Assembly (NCBI RefSeq): GCF_014201905.1
Contig: NZ_JACHFM010000001.1
Coordinates: 1 to 64,000 of the forward strand
Direction: 5' to 3'
Length of the DNA: 64,000 nt
DNA from: Amaricoccus macauensis
GTDB taxonomy: Bacteria; Pseudomonadota; Alphaproteobacteria; Rhodobacterales; Rhodobacteraceae
Shown here: positions 33,987-44,800 of the stretch, piece after piece
How the letters are laid out: the number at the start of each line of letters is the position of its first letter
Numbering within the stretch: position 1 is the first letter of the stretch
Notes under the pieces: generated by a model
Seen by the model: the letters and a program-made list of their open reading frames with translations, nothing else
The model's database searches: none
What the model was told of the DNA's origin: nothing
Program-made: the position numbers and the translations under genes

Positions 33987-34373
33987 ATGACCTACACGAT
34001 CAATCGAATGTTCCCCGACGCCGGTATCGACGACGTCGACGCTCGCGCGCGGAAGGCCCTCACCGACCACGGCTTCGGCATCCTGACCGAGATCGACGTC
34101 AAGGCGACGATGAAGAAGAAGCTAGATGTCGAGATGCCCGCCTACCGCATCCTCGGCGCCTGCAACCCCAAGATGGCGCATCAGGCCATCGGGATCGAAC
34201 CGCGCGTCGGTGCGATGCTGCCATGCAACGTCATCCTGCGCGAGGTCGACGGTGGCGTGGAAGTCAGCGCCATCGATCCTGTGGCGTCGATGCAGGCGAT
34301 TGAGAACGCCGAACTGACGGCCGTGGCGGGCGAGGTGCGCGACCTCCTGGCGAAGGCCGTCGCGGCGGTCTGA
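33987..34373 (+). CDS. DUF302 family protein
   Basis: A 128-residue protein with the DUF302 pattern: TYTINRMFPDAGIDDVDARARKALTDHGFGILTEIDVKATMKKKL, then YRILGACNPKMAHQAI and GAMLPCNVILREVDGGVEVSAIDP. The fold is a small alpha/beta domain. It is cytoplasmic here, as no signal is seen. The family is common in copper and stress clusters, without a proven reaction. ATG 33987 after AAAAGGAG is preferred to the TTG two codons earlier. The gene is followed within 1 bp by the VTT membrane protein gene. Confidence 0.85.
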   Translation: MTYTINRMFPDAGIDDVDARARKALTDHGFGILTEIDVKATMKKKLDVEMPAYRILGACNPKMAHQAIGIEPRVGAMLPCNVILREVDGGVEVSAIDPVASMQAIENAELTAVAGEVRDLLAKAVAAV

Positions 34374-34374
34374 G

Positions 34375-35049
34375 ATGAGCCTGCGCGTCACCATTCTCGC
34401 GGGCCTTGCGATCCTCGGCATCGGACTGCTCGCTGTCTGGCAGTTCGCGCCTTCGGTGTTCGCCGAGGCGCGCAGCCTCCTGGAGCCCGAGCGTCTGGAA
34501 ACGCTGGTGGCGCGTGCGGGTCTCTGGGGGCCGGTCCTGATCGTCACGCTTATGACCATCGCGGTCGTGGCCAGCCCAATCCCGAGTGCACCCATCGCAC
34601 TGGCGGCCGGAGCGGCCTACGGACATCTCTGGGGGACCGTGCAGGTCGTCATCGGCGCCGAGCTCGGGGCGCTGATCGCCTTCGGTCTCGCACGGGTTCT
34701 GGGGCATGACGTCCTGCGGCGGGTGTTCGGGGACCGCGTCGATGCCGGGCTGCTCGGCTCGCAGAACGCGTTGACGGCGACGGTTCTTGCCAGCCGCCTG
34801 ATGCCCTTCGTGTCCTTCGACATGATCAGCTACGCGGCCGGACTGAGCCGATTGCACGCCTGGCGTTTCGCCTTGGCAACACTGGCGGGGATCATTCCGG
34901 CAAGCTTCCTGCTGGCCCATTTCGGCGGCGAGGCGGTGAGCGGAGATCTGGGCCGGGCGACATGGGCAGTACTTGGCCTCGGCCTCTTGACGGGCCTGCC
35001 ACTGCTTTGGGTAGCCATGCGGCAAAAGCCTGAAAAGGGAAATCCATGA
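34375..35049 (+). CDS. TVP38/TMEM64 (VTT) family membrane protein
   Basis: A 224-residue inner-membrane protein with about five hydrophobic segments: an N-terminal TILAGLAILGIGLLAVW, VLIVTLMTIAVVASPIPSAPIALAAGAAYG (the family signature region), IGAELGALIAFGLARVLG, a SRLMPFVSFDMISYAAGLS loop, and WAVLGLGLLTGLPLLW. VTT proteins are DedA-like and implicated in lipid or metal transport. Its stop overlaps the APC permease start (ATGA), so it is part of the same operon. Confidence 0.82.
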   Translation: MSLRVTILAGLAILGIGLLAVWQFAPSVFAEARSLLEPERLETLVARAGLWGPVLIVTLMTIAVVASPIPSAPIALAAGAAYGHLWGTVQVVIGAELGALIAFGLARVLGHDVLRRVFGDRVDAGLLGSQNALTATVLASRLMPFVSFDMISYAAGLSRLHAWRFALATLAGIIPASFLLAHFGGEAVSGDLGRATWAVLGLGLLTGLPLLWVAMRQKPEKGNP

Positions 35050-36356
35050 CCGGAAGCGAGTACCAGAAGAACAGCATCACCCTTTCCGGTGCGGTAGCCA
35101 TGGGCACCGGCGTGATGATCGGCGCGGGCATCTTCGCGCTGACCGGCCAGATCGCCGAACTCGCCGGGCCTCTCTTCCCGCTCTCGTTCGTGGTCGGCGC
35201 CATCGTGACCGCCTTCAGCGCCTACACCTATATCAAGATGTCGAACGCATACCCGTCTGCGGGCGGCATCGGGATGATCCTGAAGAAAGCCTACGGACCG
35301 ACGACGGTCGCGGCGGGCGCAGCTCTCCTGATGGCGCTGTCGATGGTCATCAACGAAAGCCTCGTCGCTCGCACCTTCGGAACCTACACCCTGCGAGCCT
35401 TCGGCGGCGATCCGGACAGCATTCTCGTGCCGGTCCTCGGCGTGGGGCTGATCGTCTTCGCCTATCTCGTGAACGTCTCTGGCAACCGGTCGGTCGGGCT
35501 GCTGTCCATTATCATGGCCATTCTCAAGGTGGGCGGCATTGCGCTGTTCGGGGCGGCCGGTCTGTGGGCCAGCGGCATTTCGTTCGAAGCGTCGGGCGGA
35601 GATTTTCGTGCGGGTGGGTTCGTGGCGTCGGTCGCGCTGTCCATTCTCGCCTTCAAGGGGTTCACGACCATCACCAACAGCGGCGCCGAGGTGACCAATC
35701 CGCATCGGAACGTGGGCCGGGCCATAGTCCTGTCCATCGCCATCTGCGTCGTCGTCTACCTGCTGGTCGCATTCGCGGTCGGCTCCAGCCTGCCGCTCGA
35801 TCGCATCGTGGCGGCGAAGGACTACGCGCTGGCTGAAGCGGCCCAACCAGCCCTCGGGCAAACCGGCTTCTACCTGACGGTGGCGCTTGCGCTGGTGGCA
35901 ACTGCCTCGGGCCTGATCGCCAGCGTGTTTGCCGTCTCGCGGATGCTGGCGATGCTGACGGACATGAAGATGATCCCGCACAGCCATTTCGGGATGCCAG
36001 GCACGATCAAGGACCACACACTCGTCTACACCGTCGTGATCGCAGGCTTCCTGACGGTCTTCTTCGACCTCAGCCGCATCGCCTCGCTCGGGGCCTTCTT
36101 CTATCTGGTGATGGACATGATCATCCATTTCGGCGTGTTCCGGCATCTGCGCGAAGAAATCGGCGCTCGGGGCTGGGTGTTGCTGACGGCAATCGCACTT
36201 GATGCCGTGGTGCTGGCCGCCTTCGCCGCGATGAAATGGCAGTCCGACCCCTTGATCGTCGTCCTGGGTGCGATCGGCATGGCGCTGGTGTTCCTGTTCG
36301 TCGGAATCTTCCTCGCACGGAATCCCGCCCTGGAAGGCGCTCACGACCACCATTGA
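35046..36356 (+). CDS. APC-family amino acid permease-like transporter
   Basis: A 436-residue protein with ~12 membrane segments. The APC signature is at the start (SGAVAMGTGVMIGAGIFALTGQIAELAGPLFPLSFVVG), followed by FSAYTYIKMSNAYPSAGGIGMIL and the TM6-TM8 region (ALSILAFKGFTTITNSGAEVTNPHRNVGRAI). Substrate cannot be read from sequence. Inclusion in a copper operon is uncommon but recurs in marine and soil Alphaproteobacteria; a role in thiol or metal-complex uptake would be speculation. It is coupled to the VTT gene and ends 67 bp before the copper ATPase. Confidence 0.83.
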   Translation: MTGSEYQKNSITLSGAVAMGTGVMIGAGIFALTGQIAELAGPLFPLSFVVGAIVTAFSAYTYIKMSNAYPSAGGIGMILKKAYGPTTVAAGAALLMALSMVINESLVARTFGTYTLRAFGGDPDSILVPVLGVGLIVFAYLVNVSGNRSVGLLSIIMAILKVGGIALFGAAGLWASGISFEASGGDFRAGGFVASVALSILAFKGFTTITNSGAEVTNPHRNVGRAIVLSIAICVVVYLLVAFAVGSSLPLDRIVAAKDYALAEAAQPALGQTGFYLTVALALVATASGLIASVFAVSRMLAMLTDMKMIPHSHFGMPGTIKDHTLVYTVVIAGFLTVFFDLSRIASLGAFFYLVMDMIIHFGVFRHLREEIGARGWVLLTAIALDAVVLAAFAAMKWQSDPLIVVLGAIGMALVFLFVGIFLARNPALEGAHDHH

Positions 36357-36363
36357 AAAGAGC

Positions 36364-36394
36364 TTGAGCTTCCAACGGCTGGAAGCGGCAAGCT
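36364..36394 (+). promoter_or_regulatory. CueR-type promoter of the copper ATPase
   Basis: TTGAGC (36364-36369) and CAAGCT (36389-36394) are 19 bp apart. A perfect dyad GCTTCCA-ACGGC-TGGAAGC (36368-36386) sits between them, close to the classic CueR box CTTCC-N-GGAAG. This predicts copper-induced transcription of the ATPase gene. No CueR gene is next to it, so the regulator is elsewhere. Confidence 0.72.
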
Positions 36395-36423
36395 GAAACA
36401 AGAGATCGAAAGGCTGGCAGACT

Positions 36424-38757
<2,334 letters not shown>

Positions 38758-38796
38758 TCTGCCAGCCCACACATCCAACCTCGAAAGGAACATCAG

Positions 38797-39276
38797 ATGA
38801 CCCAAGACATGTTTTCCCGCCGCAAGCTCCTGATCGGTACAGCTGCGCTGGCGGCTGCGTCGCCCTTGAGGGCTCTGGCGCAAGGCGCCGGTCCGGCGAT
38901 CCACGTGATGAAGGACCCCAACTGCGGCTGCTGCTCGGCCTGGATCGAGATCCTCGAGAACGACGGCTTCGCCGTCACGACCGAGGCGAGCGCCGGGACG
39001 CTTCTGATGCGCTACAAGCTGGACAACGGCATCCCGCAGGAGATGGTCTCCTGCCATACGGGTCGTGTGGATGGTTACATTATCGAGGGTCACGTCCCTG
39101 TTGCCGACATTCGCCGTCTCCTGCTGGAACGCCCCGACGCGGTCGGCCTCGCAGTGCCAGGCATGCCCTACGGCTCGCCCGGGATGGGACCGGAAAGCCA
39201 GCGCGAGGCCTACGACGTGTTTCTGATCCGGCGCGACGGATCGAACGAGGTCTTTACCAGCTACGCTGCTGCCTGA
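38797..39276 (+). CDS. DUF411 periplasmic copper-binding protein
   Basis: A 159-residue protein with a Tat-like signal (FSRRKLLIGTAALAAASPLRALA) and the DUF411 core: IHVMKDPNCGCCSAWIEIL (CGCC motif), then MVSCHTGRVDGYIIEGHVPVADI and GLAVPGMPYGSPGM. The family has a thioredoxin-like fold and binds Cu(I). It would work in the periplasm beside the copper ATPase, with which it is co-directional. Its stop is only 26 bp from the convergent phage Rz1 gene, marking the exact edge between the metal cluster and prophage B. Confidence 0.87.
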   Translation: MTQDMFSRRKLLIGTAALAAASPLRALAQGAGPAIHVMKDPNCGCCSAWIEILENDGFAVTTEASAGTLLMRYKLDNGIPQEMVSCHTGRVDGYIIEGHVPVADIRRLLLERPDAVGLAVPGMPYGSPGMGPESQREAYDVFLIRRDGSNEVFTSYAAA

Positions 39277-39302
39277 CCTTGAGGCTCCAATTCGGCTCTT
39301 GA

Positions 39303-39560
39303 TCAGGGGCGAGAACACATACGGACCTGATCCCGGATCACGGCGTAGTCGCTCAGCATCTCGGCGATGGCCGACCCGTGCGGCAGCCGCGCGAGCTCCT
39401 CGGCTGCGCGCGCCTGGAACTCGCGGCTGTACTCTACCACGGGCGGGCAGACGGTCGCGATGCCGGGCTCAGAACCGACCGTTGCGCAGCCGCTCAGCAA
39501 GCTCGTCGCGAGACCTAGGACGACGAGCCGTCGCCTCGAGCATCTGGCGTTGGACATCAT
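39303..39560 (-). CDS. Rz1-like outer-membrane spanin lipoprotein
   Basis: An 85-residue lipoprotein. A basic start and hydrophobic stretch lead to the lipobox LLSGCATVG (~Cys25). It starts inside the Rz-like gene in another frame, overlapping it by 92 nt, the hallmark layout of spanin pairs. It would sit in the outer membrane and, with the inner spanin, fuse the two membranes at lysis. The mature part is helical (YSREFQARAAEELARL). Confidence 0.82.
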   Translation of the reverse strand: MMSNARCSRRRLVVLGLATSLLSGCATVGSEPGIATVCPPVVEYSREFQARAAEELARLPHGSAIAEMLSDYAVIRDQVRMCSRP

Positions 39561-39726
39561 TGGCTTTCTCCGTGGTCTGAAGGCGTTCAGCGAGGCGTCC
39601 CGCTCGCTCGCCGGACCGCCGAAGCGAAAGCAGGAACAGGAGCAGGGCGAGGATGATGGCGCCGTAGCGCAAAGCGGCCCGCATCCATGGGCTGGCGGCG
39701 AACCCGATCAGGAGCGGGGCCATCAC
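39469..39726 (-). CDS. Rz-like inner-membrane spanin
   Basis: An 85-residue protein with one N-terminal membrane segment (YGAIILALLLFLLSL) and a charged coiled-coil-like C-terminus (RRSGERAGRLAERLQTTEKANDVQRQMLEATARR). This is the i-spanin architecture. Its gene overlaps both the endolysin stop (ATGA) and the Rz1-like gene, completing a standard lysis cassette. Confidence 0.8.
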   Translation of the reverse strand: MMAPLLIGFAASPWMRAALRYGAIILALLLFLLSLRRSGERAGRLAERLQTTEKANDVQRQMLEATARRPRSRDELAERLRNGRF

Positions 39727-40397
39727 CGCTGCCCTCGGCGCCAGTCATCGAGACGCGCGTAGATCGTGACCGCGATGCCGCCAAGCGCCACGGCGATGAA
39801 TACCCAACGCAACGTGTCGAGATACGGCACAAGCGGCAAGATCGCGGTCTGGGTCTCGGCCAGCACCTGCTGCGCCACCTCGACGCCCGCCGCGCCCAGC
39901 GTCGCCACACCGGCTGCCCCGCCGCCCTTCATGGTGCGGCTGTCAGCCAGCACCTCGCGCGCGGGCGGCGTCTCGGCTGCAAATGCCGTCGCCCGGACCG
40001 GGAACCGCTCGCCCCACTGCCGCGCGGGCCCGAGATCGACATGGATGAACCCCGATCGCGGGTAGAAGCCGAAGCCGAGGAATCCGACCTCGCGCGCCGC
40101 AGCCTCGAAGGCCACCGGATCGTGGTTCGCCATGGCGATGTCGAAGGCGGCGCCGTCGAGATGCTTCGACCGGCCCGCGCCCCCCACGGCACGGTTGTGC
40201 TCTGGGCTGCGGTAGGCGGAGCGGACGATCAGCGGCTTGCCCAGCCGGTCGCGCAGCGCCTGCAGCTTGTCGAGCGCGGTTTCGTTCACGAGCAGCTTGC
40301 CGGTGCCCCGGCATGCAATCTCGGCGGGCGAGAAATTCGGCCAGCGCCAGGCGCTCTCCGGCACATCACGCCAATGGCGGTGGAAGGTCGTGGTCAT
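39723..40397 (-). CDS. Peptidase M15 endolysin with C-terminal membrane segment
   Basis: A 224-residue protein. The N-terminal ~120 residues are an M15 peptidase: the zinc ligand region VRSAYRSPEHNRAVGG and SKHLDGAAFDIA (His and Asp), then GFIHVDLGPARQWG (HxD). It would cut the peptide cross-links of murein. The C-terminus has one hydrophobic span (LRWVFIAVALGGIAVTIYARL), so the enzyme may be membrane-tethered or carry a holin-like tail. An intrinsic terminator lies just upstream of its start, between it and the DUF6127-like gene. Confidence 0.85.
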   Translation of the reverse strand: MTTTFHRHWRDVPESAWRWPNFSPAEIACRGTGKLLVNETALDKLQALRDRLGKPLIVRSAYRSPEHNRAVGGAGRSKHLDGAAFDIAMANHDPVAFEAAAREVGFLGFGFYPRSGFIHVDLGPARQWGERFPVRATAFAAETPPAREVLADSRTMKGGGAAGVATLGAAGVEVAQQVLAETQTAILPLVPYLDTLRWVFIAVALGGIAVTIYARLDDWRRGQR

Positions 40398-40413
40398 GAG
40401 GGTCCTCCGAAAC

Positions 40414-40436
40414 GAAAAAAACCGCCTCGAGGGCGG
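40414..40436 (-). terminator. Intrinsic terminator within the lysis cassette
   Basis: On the minus strand CCGCC-CTCGA-GGCGG is followed by eight T residues. It would stop most late transcripts after the DUF6127-like gene, just before the endolysin, which may lower or delay lysis-gene expression. Its position 17 bp upstream of the endolysin start is unusual. Confidence 0.75.
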
Positions 40437-40471
40437 GTGCGGTTGGGCTGGTGAACGGGGGTGTTGAGCGG

Positions 40472-40759
40472 CTACGGGCCGCCGCCGAAGATCTTCAGCT
40501 TGATCGCTATACCCGCGAGCAGCGCCAGCATGACGCCGGTGGTGATCATGCGGACGGCGGTCTGCATCGCGGTGCGGCGGACCAGCCGGATGCAGTCGAC
40601 CAGGGAGCGCAGATCGCGGATGTCGAGCGCGGCCTCGTCGCCGTCGAGGCCGACATCGGCCAGCGCACGCTTGGCGCCTTCCTCCGCCGCCCGGGTCAAG
40701 ATCGCCTCGAACTCGGCGTCGGGCATGCGCACGAAGCCCTCGGATCGGGGTGGGTTCAT
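40472..40759 (-). CDS. DUF6127-like small membrane protein, possible holin
   Basis: A 95-residue protein with a hydrophilic N-terminus (SEGFVRMPDAEFEAILTRAAEEGAKRALADVGLDG) and one C-terminal membrane span (MITTGVMLALLAGIAIKLKIF). Such proteins are encoded just before endolysins in Rhodobacteraceae prophages and GTA-like clusters. A holin function fits position and topology, but is not proven. Confidence 0.68.
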   Translation of the reverse strand: MNPPRSEGFVRMPDAEFEAILTRAAEEGAKRALADVGLDGDEAALDIRDLRSLVDCIRLVRRTAMQTAVRMITTGVMLALLAGIAIKLKIFGGGP

Positions 40760-40778
40760 CGGATCCTCCTTCCGCCGC

Positions 40779-41855
40779 TCAGCCGACCTTGCAGCCCCAG
40801 AAGGACGTGTGGTCGGCGGCGAAGTAGCCGTCCGCGACCCGGAAATACCCCTGCAGCTCGACGGTATCGCCTGCCGTCAGCGGCACCATGGTCTGAAGCC
40901 AGATCGCGGTAGCGAGCGAGACATGAGTGGCGGAGATTTCGCCGAGGGAGCCGCGGATTTCGGTCGTGCCGTTCAGGACGAGCCGCCCGCGCATGCGGGC
41001 GGTGGCGCTGGCGTTGATCTTGTACAGCAGAGTCGCGCCGAAGAGGTAGGTGCCGTCCACGGGGGCGACGAAGTGGTTGTTCACGGCGTCGAACGCGCCC
41101 TGATCGTTGTAGTCGGTGTTGTTAAGGCCGATCTTGGTCCAGGTGCCGACGCCGACGTAGTTGTCGTAGTTCGTGTAAGCCTTGAACCGCGGCAGCCGGG
41201 GCTGATCGACAATGCCGGTGGCGTTGTCGACGCTCAGCCCGTCGAAGAAGGTGCTGCCGTCGGCGGAGACCGCGAGCCGGAAGCGGTCCGACCCGAACAG
41301 CCCCACCAGCGCCTTGGTCACGAAGCCGGTCTGGAGGGTCAAACCGAGATCGTCGCCGGCCGCCTCCTTGTTCATGGTGTAGAACAGGTCGCCGGTGCCG
41401 CCCTCGGCCACGGTCCTCGCCGTCCAGAGCGCGGCGTTGAGCTTGGCCGAGAACGGGTTCGATGCATCCGCCGTGGTGCCAACCCCGAGGAGCGCCATGT
41501 TCTGCAGCGCCGCCGGTGTGGTCCCGAGCCAGCCCGCGCCATCGTAGACCAGCAGCAGGCCCTCGTCCTCGACCCATGCGCGCCAGCCGATCCGCGGGGG
41601 AAGTCGCAGCCAGGCGCCATCGGTCCAGAGCGCGACGTTCAGGTCCCATCCGGACCATTCGCCCGTCGCGCCCGAGGCGACGATGTAGCGATCGCCATCG
41701 GCGGGACTGCCGGGCGGCGCTGTCAGATCGCGGTCGAGCACGGAGAGCTGCACGAGCCCGTCGAGCAGCCGCAGCGCCTCGTTGTGGGTGACGTGCTTCT
41801 GGGCCTGCGCCGCCAGGATGTAGGGCAGCAGGAGATGGGTCGTGGCGTCGGACAT
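40779..41855 (-). CDS. DUF2793 tail fibre protein with C1q-like C-terminus
   Basis: A 358-residue protein. The N-terminal ~90 residues are the DUF2793 unit (PYILAAQAQKHVTHNEALRLLDGLVQLSV, then GDRYIVASGATGEWSGWDLNVALWTDGAW). The C-terminal ~135 residues (FKAYTNYDNYVGVGTWTKIGLN to TSFWGCKVG) read as a C1q/TNF-like jelly roll, with the GAFDAVNNHFVAPVDGTYLFGATLLYK motif. It probably forms the tip fibre that binds the host surface. The gene lies immediately after the RcGTA-like tail module, where DUF2793 proteins are usually found. Confidence 0.82.
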   Translation of the reverse strand: MSDATTHLLLPYILAAQAQKHVTHNEALRLLDGLVQLSVLDRDLTAPPGSPADGDRYIVASGATGEWSGWDLNVALWTDGAWLRLPPRIGWRAWVEDEGLLLVYDGAGWLGTTPAALQNMALLGVGTTADASNPFSAKLNAALWTARTVAEGGTGDLFYTMNKEAAGDDLGLTLQTGFVTKALVGLFGSDRFRLAVSADGSTFFDGLSVDNATGIVDQPRLPRFKAYTNYDNYVGVGTWTKIGLNNTDYNDQGAFDAVNNHFVAPVDGTYLFGATLLYKINASATARMRGRLVLNGTTEIRGSLGEISATHVSLATAIWLQTMVPLTAGDTVELQGYFRVADGYFAADHTSFWGCKVG

Positions 41856-41865
41856 GGGATGGCCT

Positions 41866-44800
41866 TCAGAGTATCAGCGTGAGGGTCTTGGGCGCGCCCC
41901 GCCCGACGAGGGCGGAGAGCTGGTAGATGCGGCTGTCGAGCGTGTCACCGGGGCCGAGCGGCGCGCCCCAATCGGCGGTCTGGTCTGCGGCGGTGTAGAC
42001 CGCGCTGGTGGTGGCGGTGCTCAGCACCCGCTTAACGGTCGCGCCATCAAGGATCTCGACCTCGTAGGCTTCGAGCTCTTCTCCGAGCGGCACTTCTAGC
42101 CCGCCCCAGCTGTCGGCCGCGAGAGCTCGGGACCGGCGCGTCCAGCGGATCGTCAGATCGCCGGGCGTGCGCGGCCTGCGCCACGGCTGCTCGACATGGG
42201 CGCCGGAGAACGGCCGCAGCCCGACGCCCGCGGGCGTGAAGGATTGCGCCACATAGGTCTCGTCGCTGACGGGGCGGCTCGCCGGACCGATGCGCCAGTT
42301 CCACGGCAATCCGAGATCGGCCTCGGCAATCGGCAGGGACGCCAGCGACGCGTCCAGCACCACGACAAGAGCGCCAGCGGGCGCCGGATTGCCCATCGCG
42401 CCCTCGGTGCCGCGCTGGCCGCGCAGGAGCCGGGTCAGCCGGTATCGACCCGGCGCCAGCAGCTCGGCCGCGCCCGCCTGCACGATCTCCCAGGTGCCGG
42501 GCGCGCTCTCGATAGCCAGCGCATTGGCGCCGCCCAACAGCGTCAGGTCGGTGACGCTCTCCAGCGTGCCGGTGAGCAGATCGACCACAAGCGCATTGCC
42601 GTGGTCGAAGCGTGAGGTGGGGCCCGGATAGAAGTCCGAGACCAGCGCTCCGATCCGGGCGCGGCTGCCGAACGTGGTCAGCAACTCGAACCCGTCCGTC
42701 GAGGGGCTGCGGAACACCGCCATCTCGCCCGGCCAGGGAAGAGCGTGCGCCGCGACAAACGGTCGATGCGCGGGCTGGTCCTCGGTCAGCTGCGGCAGGT
42801 CCATCAGCACCGCGTCCGGCGCGCCGAACACCACGGCCCGCGTCAGCGACGCCGCGCGGGGATCGCCGGGCGGCAGATCGTAAGTCGCACGGTCCTGCCG
42901 CACCGCCTCGATGCCGCGCGCTGCCGCGTCGGCGATGGAGACGAGCCGCAGATCGACCAGACGCCCGTCATGCGCGAGCCGGATCGCATCGGCCGGATCG
43001 AACGCGAGGCGCGAGGGTGGCAAACGGAACGCCGCCGTCTCGCGGCCCACCCACGCCTCCATCAGCGCGCGGCGGCAGCGCCTCTCGGCCTCCTCGGGCG
43101 GCACCGCCATTGGAAAGGACTCGGACGCGATCCGGGTCGTGTCCACGGTGATGCGCCGGGCCTCGACGAGGGCCGCGTCGTAATCCTCGTCGGCGCGGGC
43201 GACCTGCCATTTCAGGGCCTGCGGCAGTTCGGTCTCCTGGCCGCGCGTCAGTTCCAGCACATCGCCCTCGCGGGTGGCCACCAGATCGTCGGGCGCGAGG
43301 GTGGCGACGGAGGCCCGGCCGCGCATGACAAAGCGGATCCCCCCCTCTGTCTCGACGGCGTCGAAGCCGAAATGCCGCGACAGCGTTGTGATCGAGGCGC
43401 GTGGGCTTTCCAGCGCCGTGATGGCGTAGCCTTCGACCGCGCCCCAGAGGCCGGTGACGTCGATCCGGGACTCGGGCAGCCCGGCGCGCAGGCAGAGGTG
43501 CCGCACGAGCGCCGCCAGCGACACCGCGCCAAGCCGTCCGGTCAGCCAGTGCCCCAGCCGCCAGTTCGCCCCGTCCGTCCAGACATCGGTCAGCGCCGGA
43601 AAGAACGGGTACGGCCGCGCGTCCCAGGTCCAGGCGGCGCATTCCGGCACATGCACCATCCGGCCGCCGTAGACCGATGACACCGGGTTGTTCGCCGGGA
43701 CGCCCCACCAGAGGTACGTCGCCTCGAGATAGGCGCGCTGGATCGCGTCGTCGCGCCAGCCCCGCGAGAAATGCGGCGTGAAGCTCTCGGACGACTTCGG
43801 GTCGAAGAAGACGTTCGGCTGGTTCGTGCCCCGGTCGATGGCGGGACAGCCGAGCTCGGTGAACCAGATCGGCTTCGACTCCGGCGCCCACGCCGTCAGC
43901 GTGCCGCTCTCCACCCCGCCCGGGCGGTCGTAATGCGCGTTCGACCACCAGGCGCGAAGATCCTTGTAGCGGAAAACCCATGGCTTGCCCGCCGCGCCAT
44001 CGCTGATCGGGGTGCGCACCTGTGCCACCCGATCAGCCGCACTGGCATAGAACCAGTCGAAGCCTTCCCCGCCCGCAATGTTCCCCTGCAGATAGGCCCG
44101 GTCGTAGATCGCAGGCCAGCCCGCCTGCGCATCCGCGTGCTCGAACCCGTCGCGCCAGTCCGACAGCGGCATGTAATTGTCGATGCCGACGAAATCGATC
44201 TCCGGGTCCGCCCAGAGCGGATCGAGGTGGAAGAACACGTCGCCCGAGCCGTCGCCCGGCTGGTGCCCGAAGTATTCCGACCAGTCGGCGGCGTAGCCGA
44301 TCTTCGTCCCGGCCCCGAGAATGGACCGCACATCGGCAAGGAGGTCCCGATAGCCCTGCACCGCCGGATAGGTGGCCGCGCCCGAGCGGACCGTCGTCAG
44401 CCCCGGCATCTCGGTGCCGATCAGGAAGGCATCGACCCCGCCCGCCGCCGCGCAGAGATGGGCATAGTGCAGCACCATGCGGCGCAGGCCCCAGTCGCCG
44501 GGCGTGCCTGTCCACGAAACCGATTGACCCGCCACGCTGAAGCTCGCAGGTGTCGCCGCGCCAAACAGCGCCGCGACCTGGCTTGCGGCCGTGGCAGTCT
44601 TGTCGACCGATCCCGCGTAGCCTGCCGCTGGAGAACAGGTGATCCGGCCCCGCCAGGGGAAAGCGGGCTGGCCGGTCTCGGCGGCGTTGTCGGAATAGGG
44701 GTTCGGCAGGGTGTTGCCGGGCGGCACGTCCATCAGGATGAATGGGTAGAATGTCACGCGCAGCCCGCGCGCCTTCATCTCCTGGATCGCCTGCACCACG

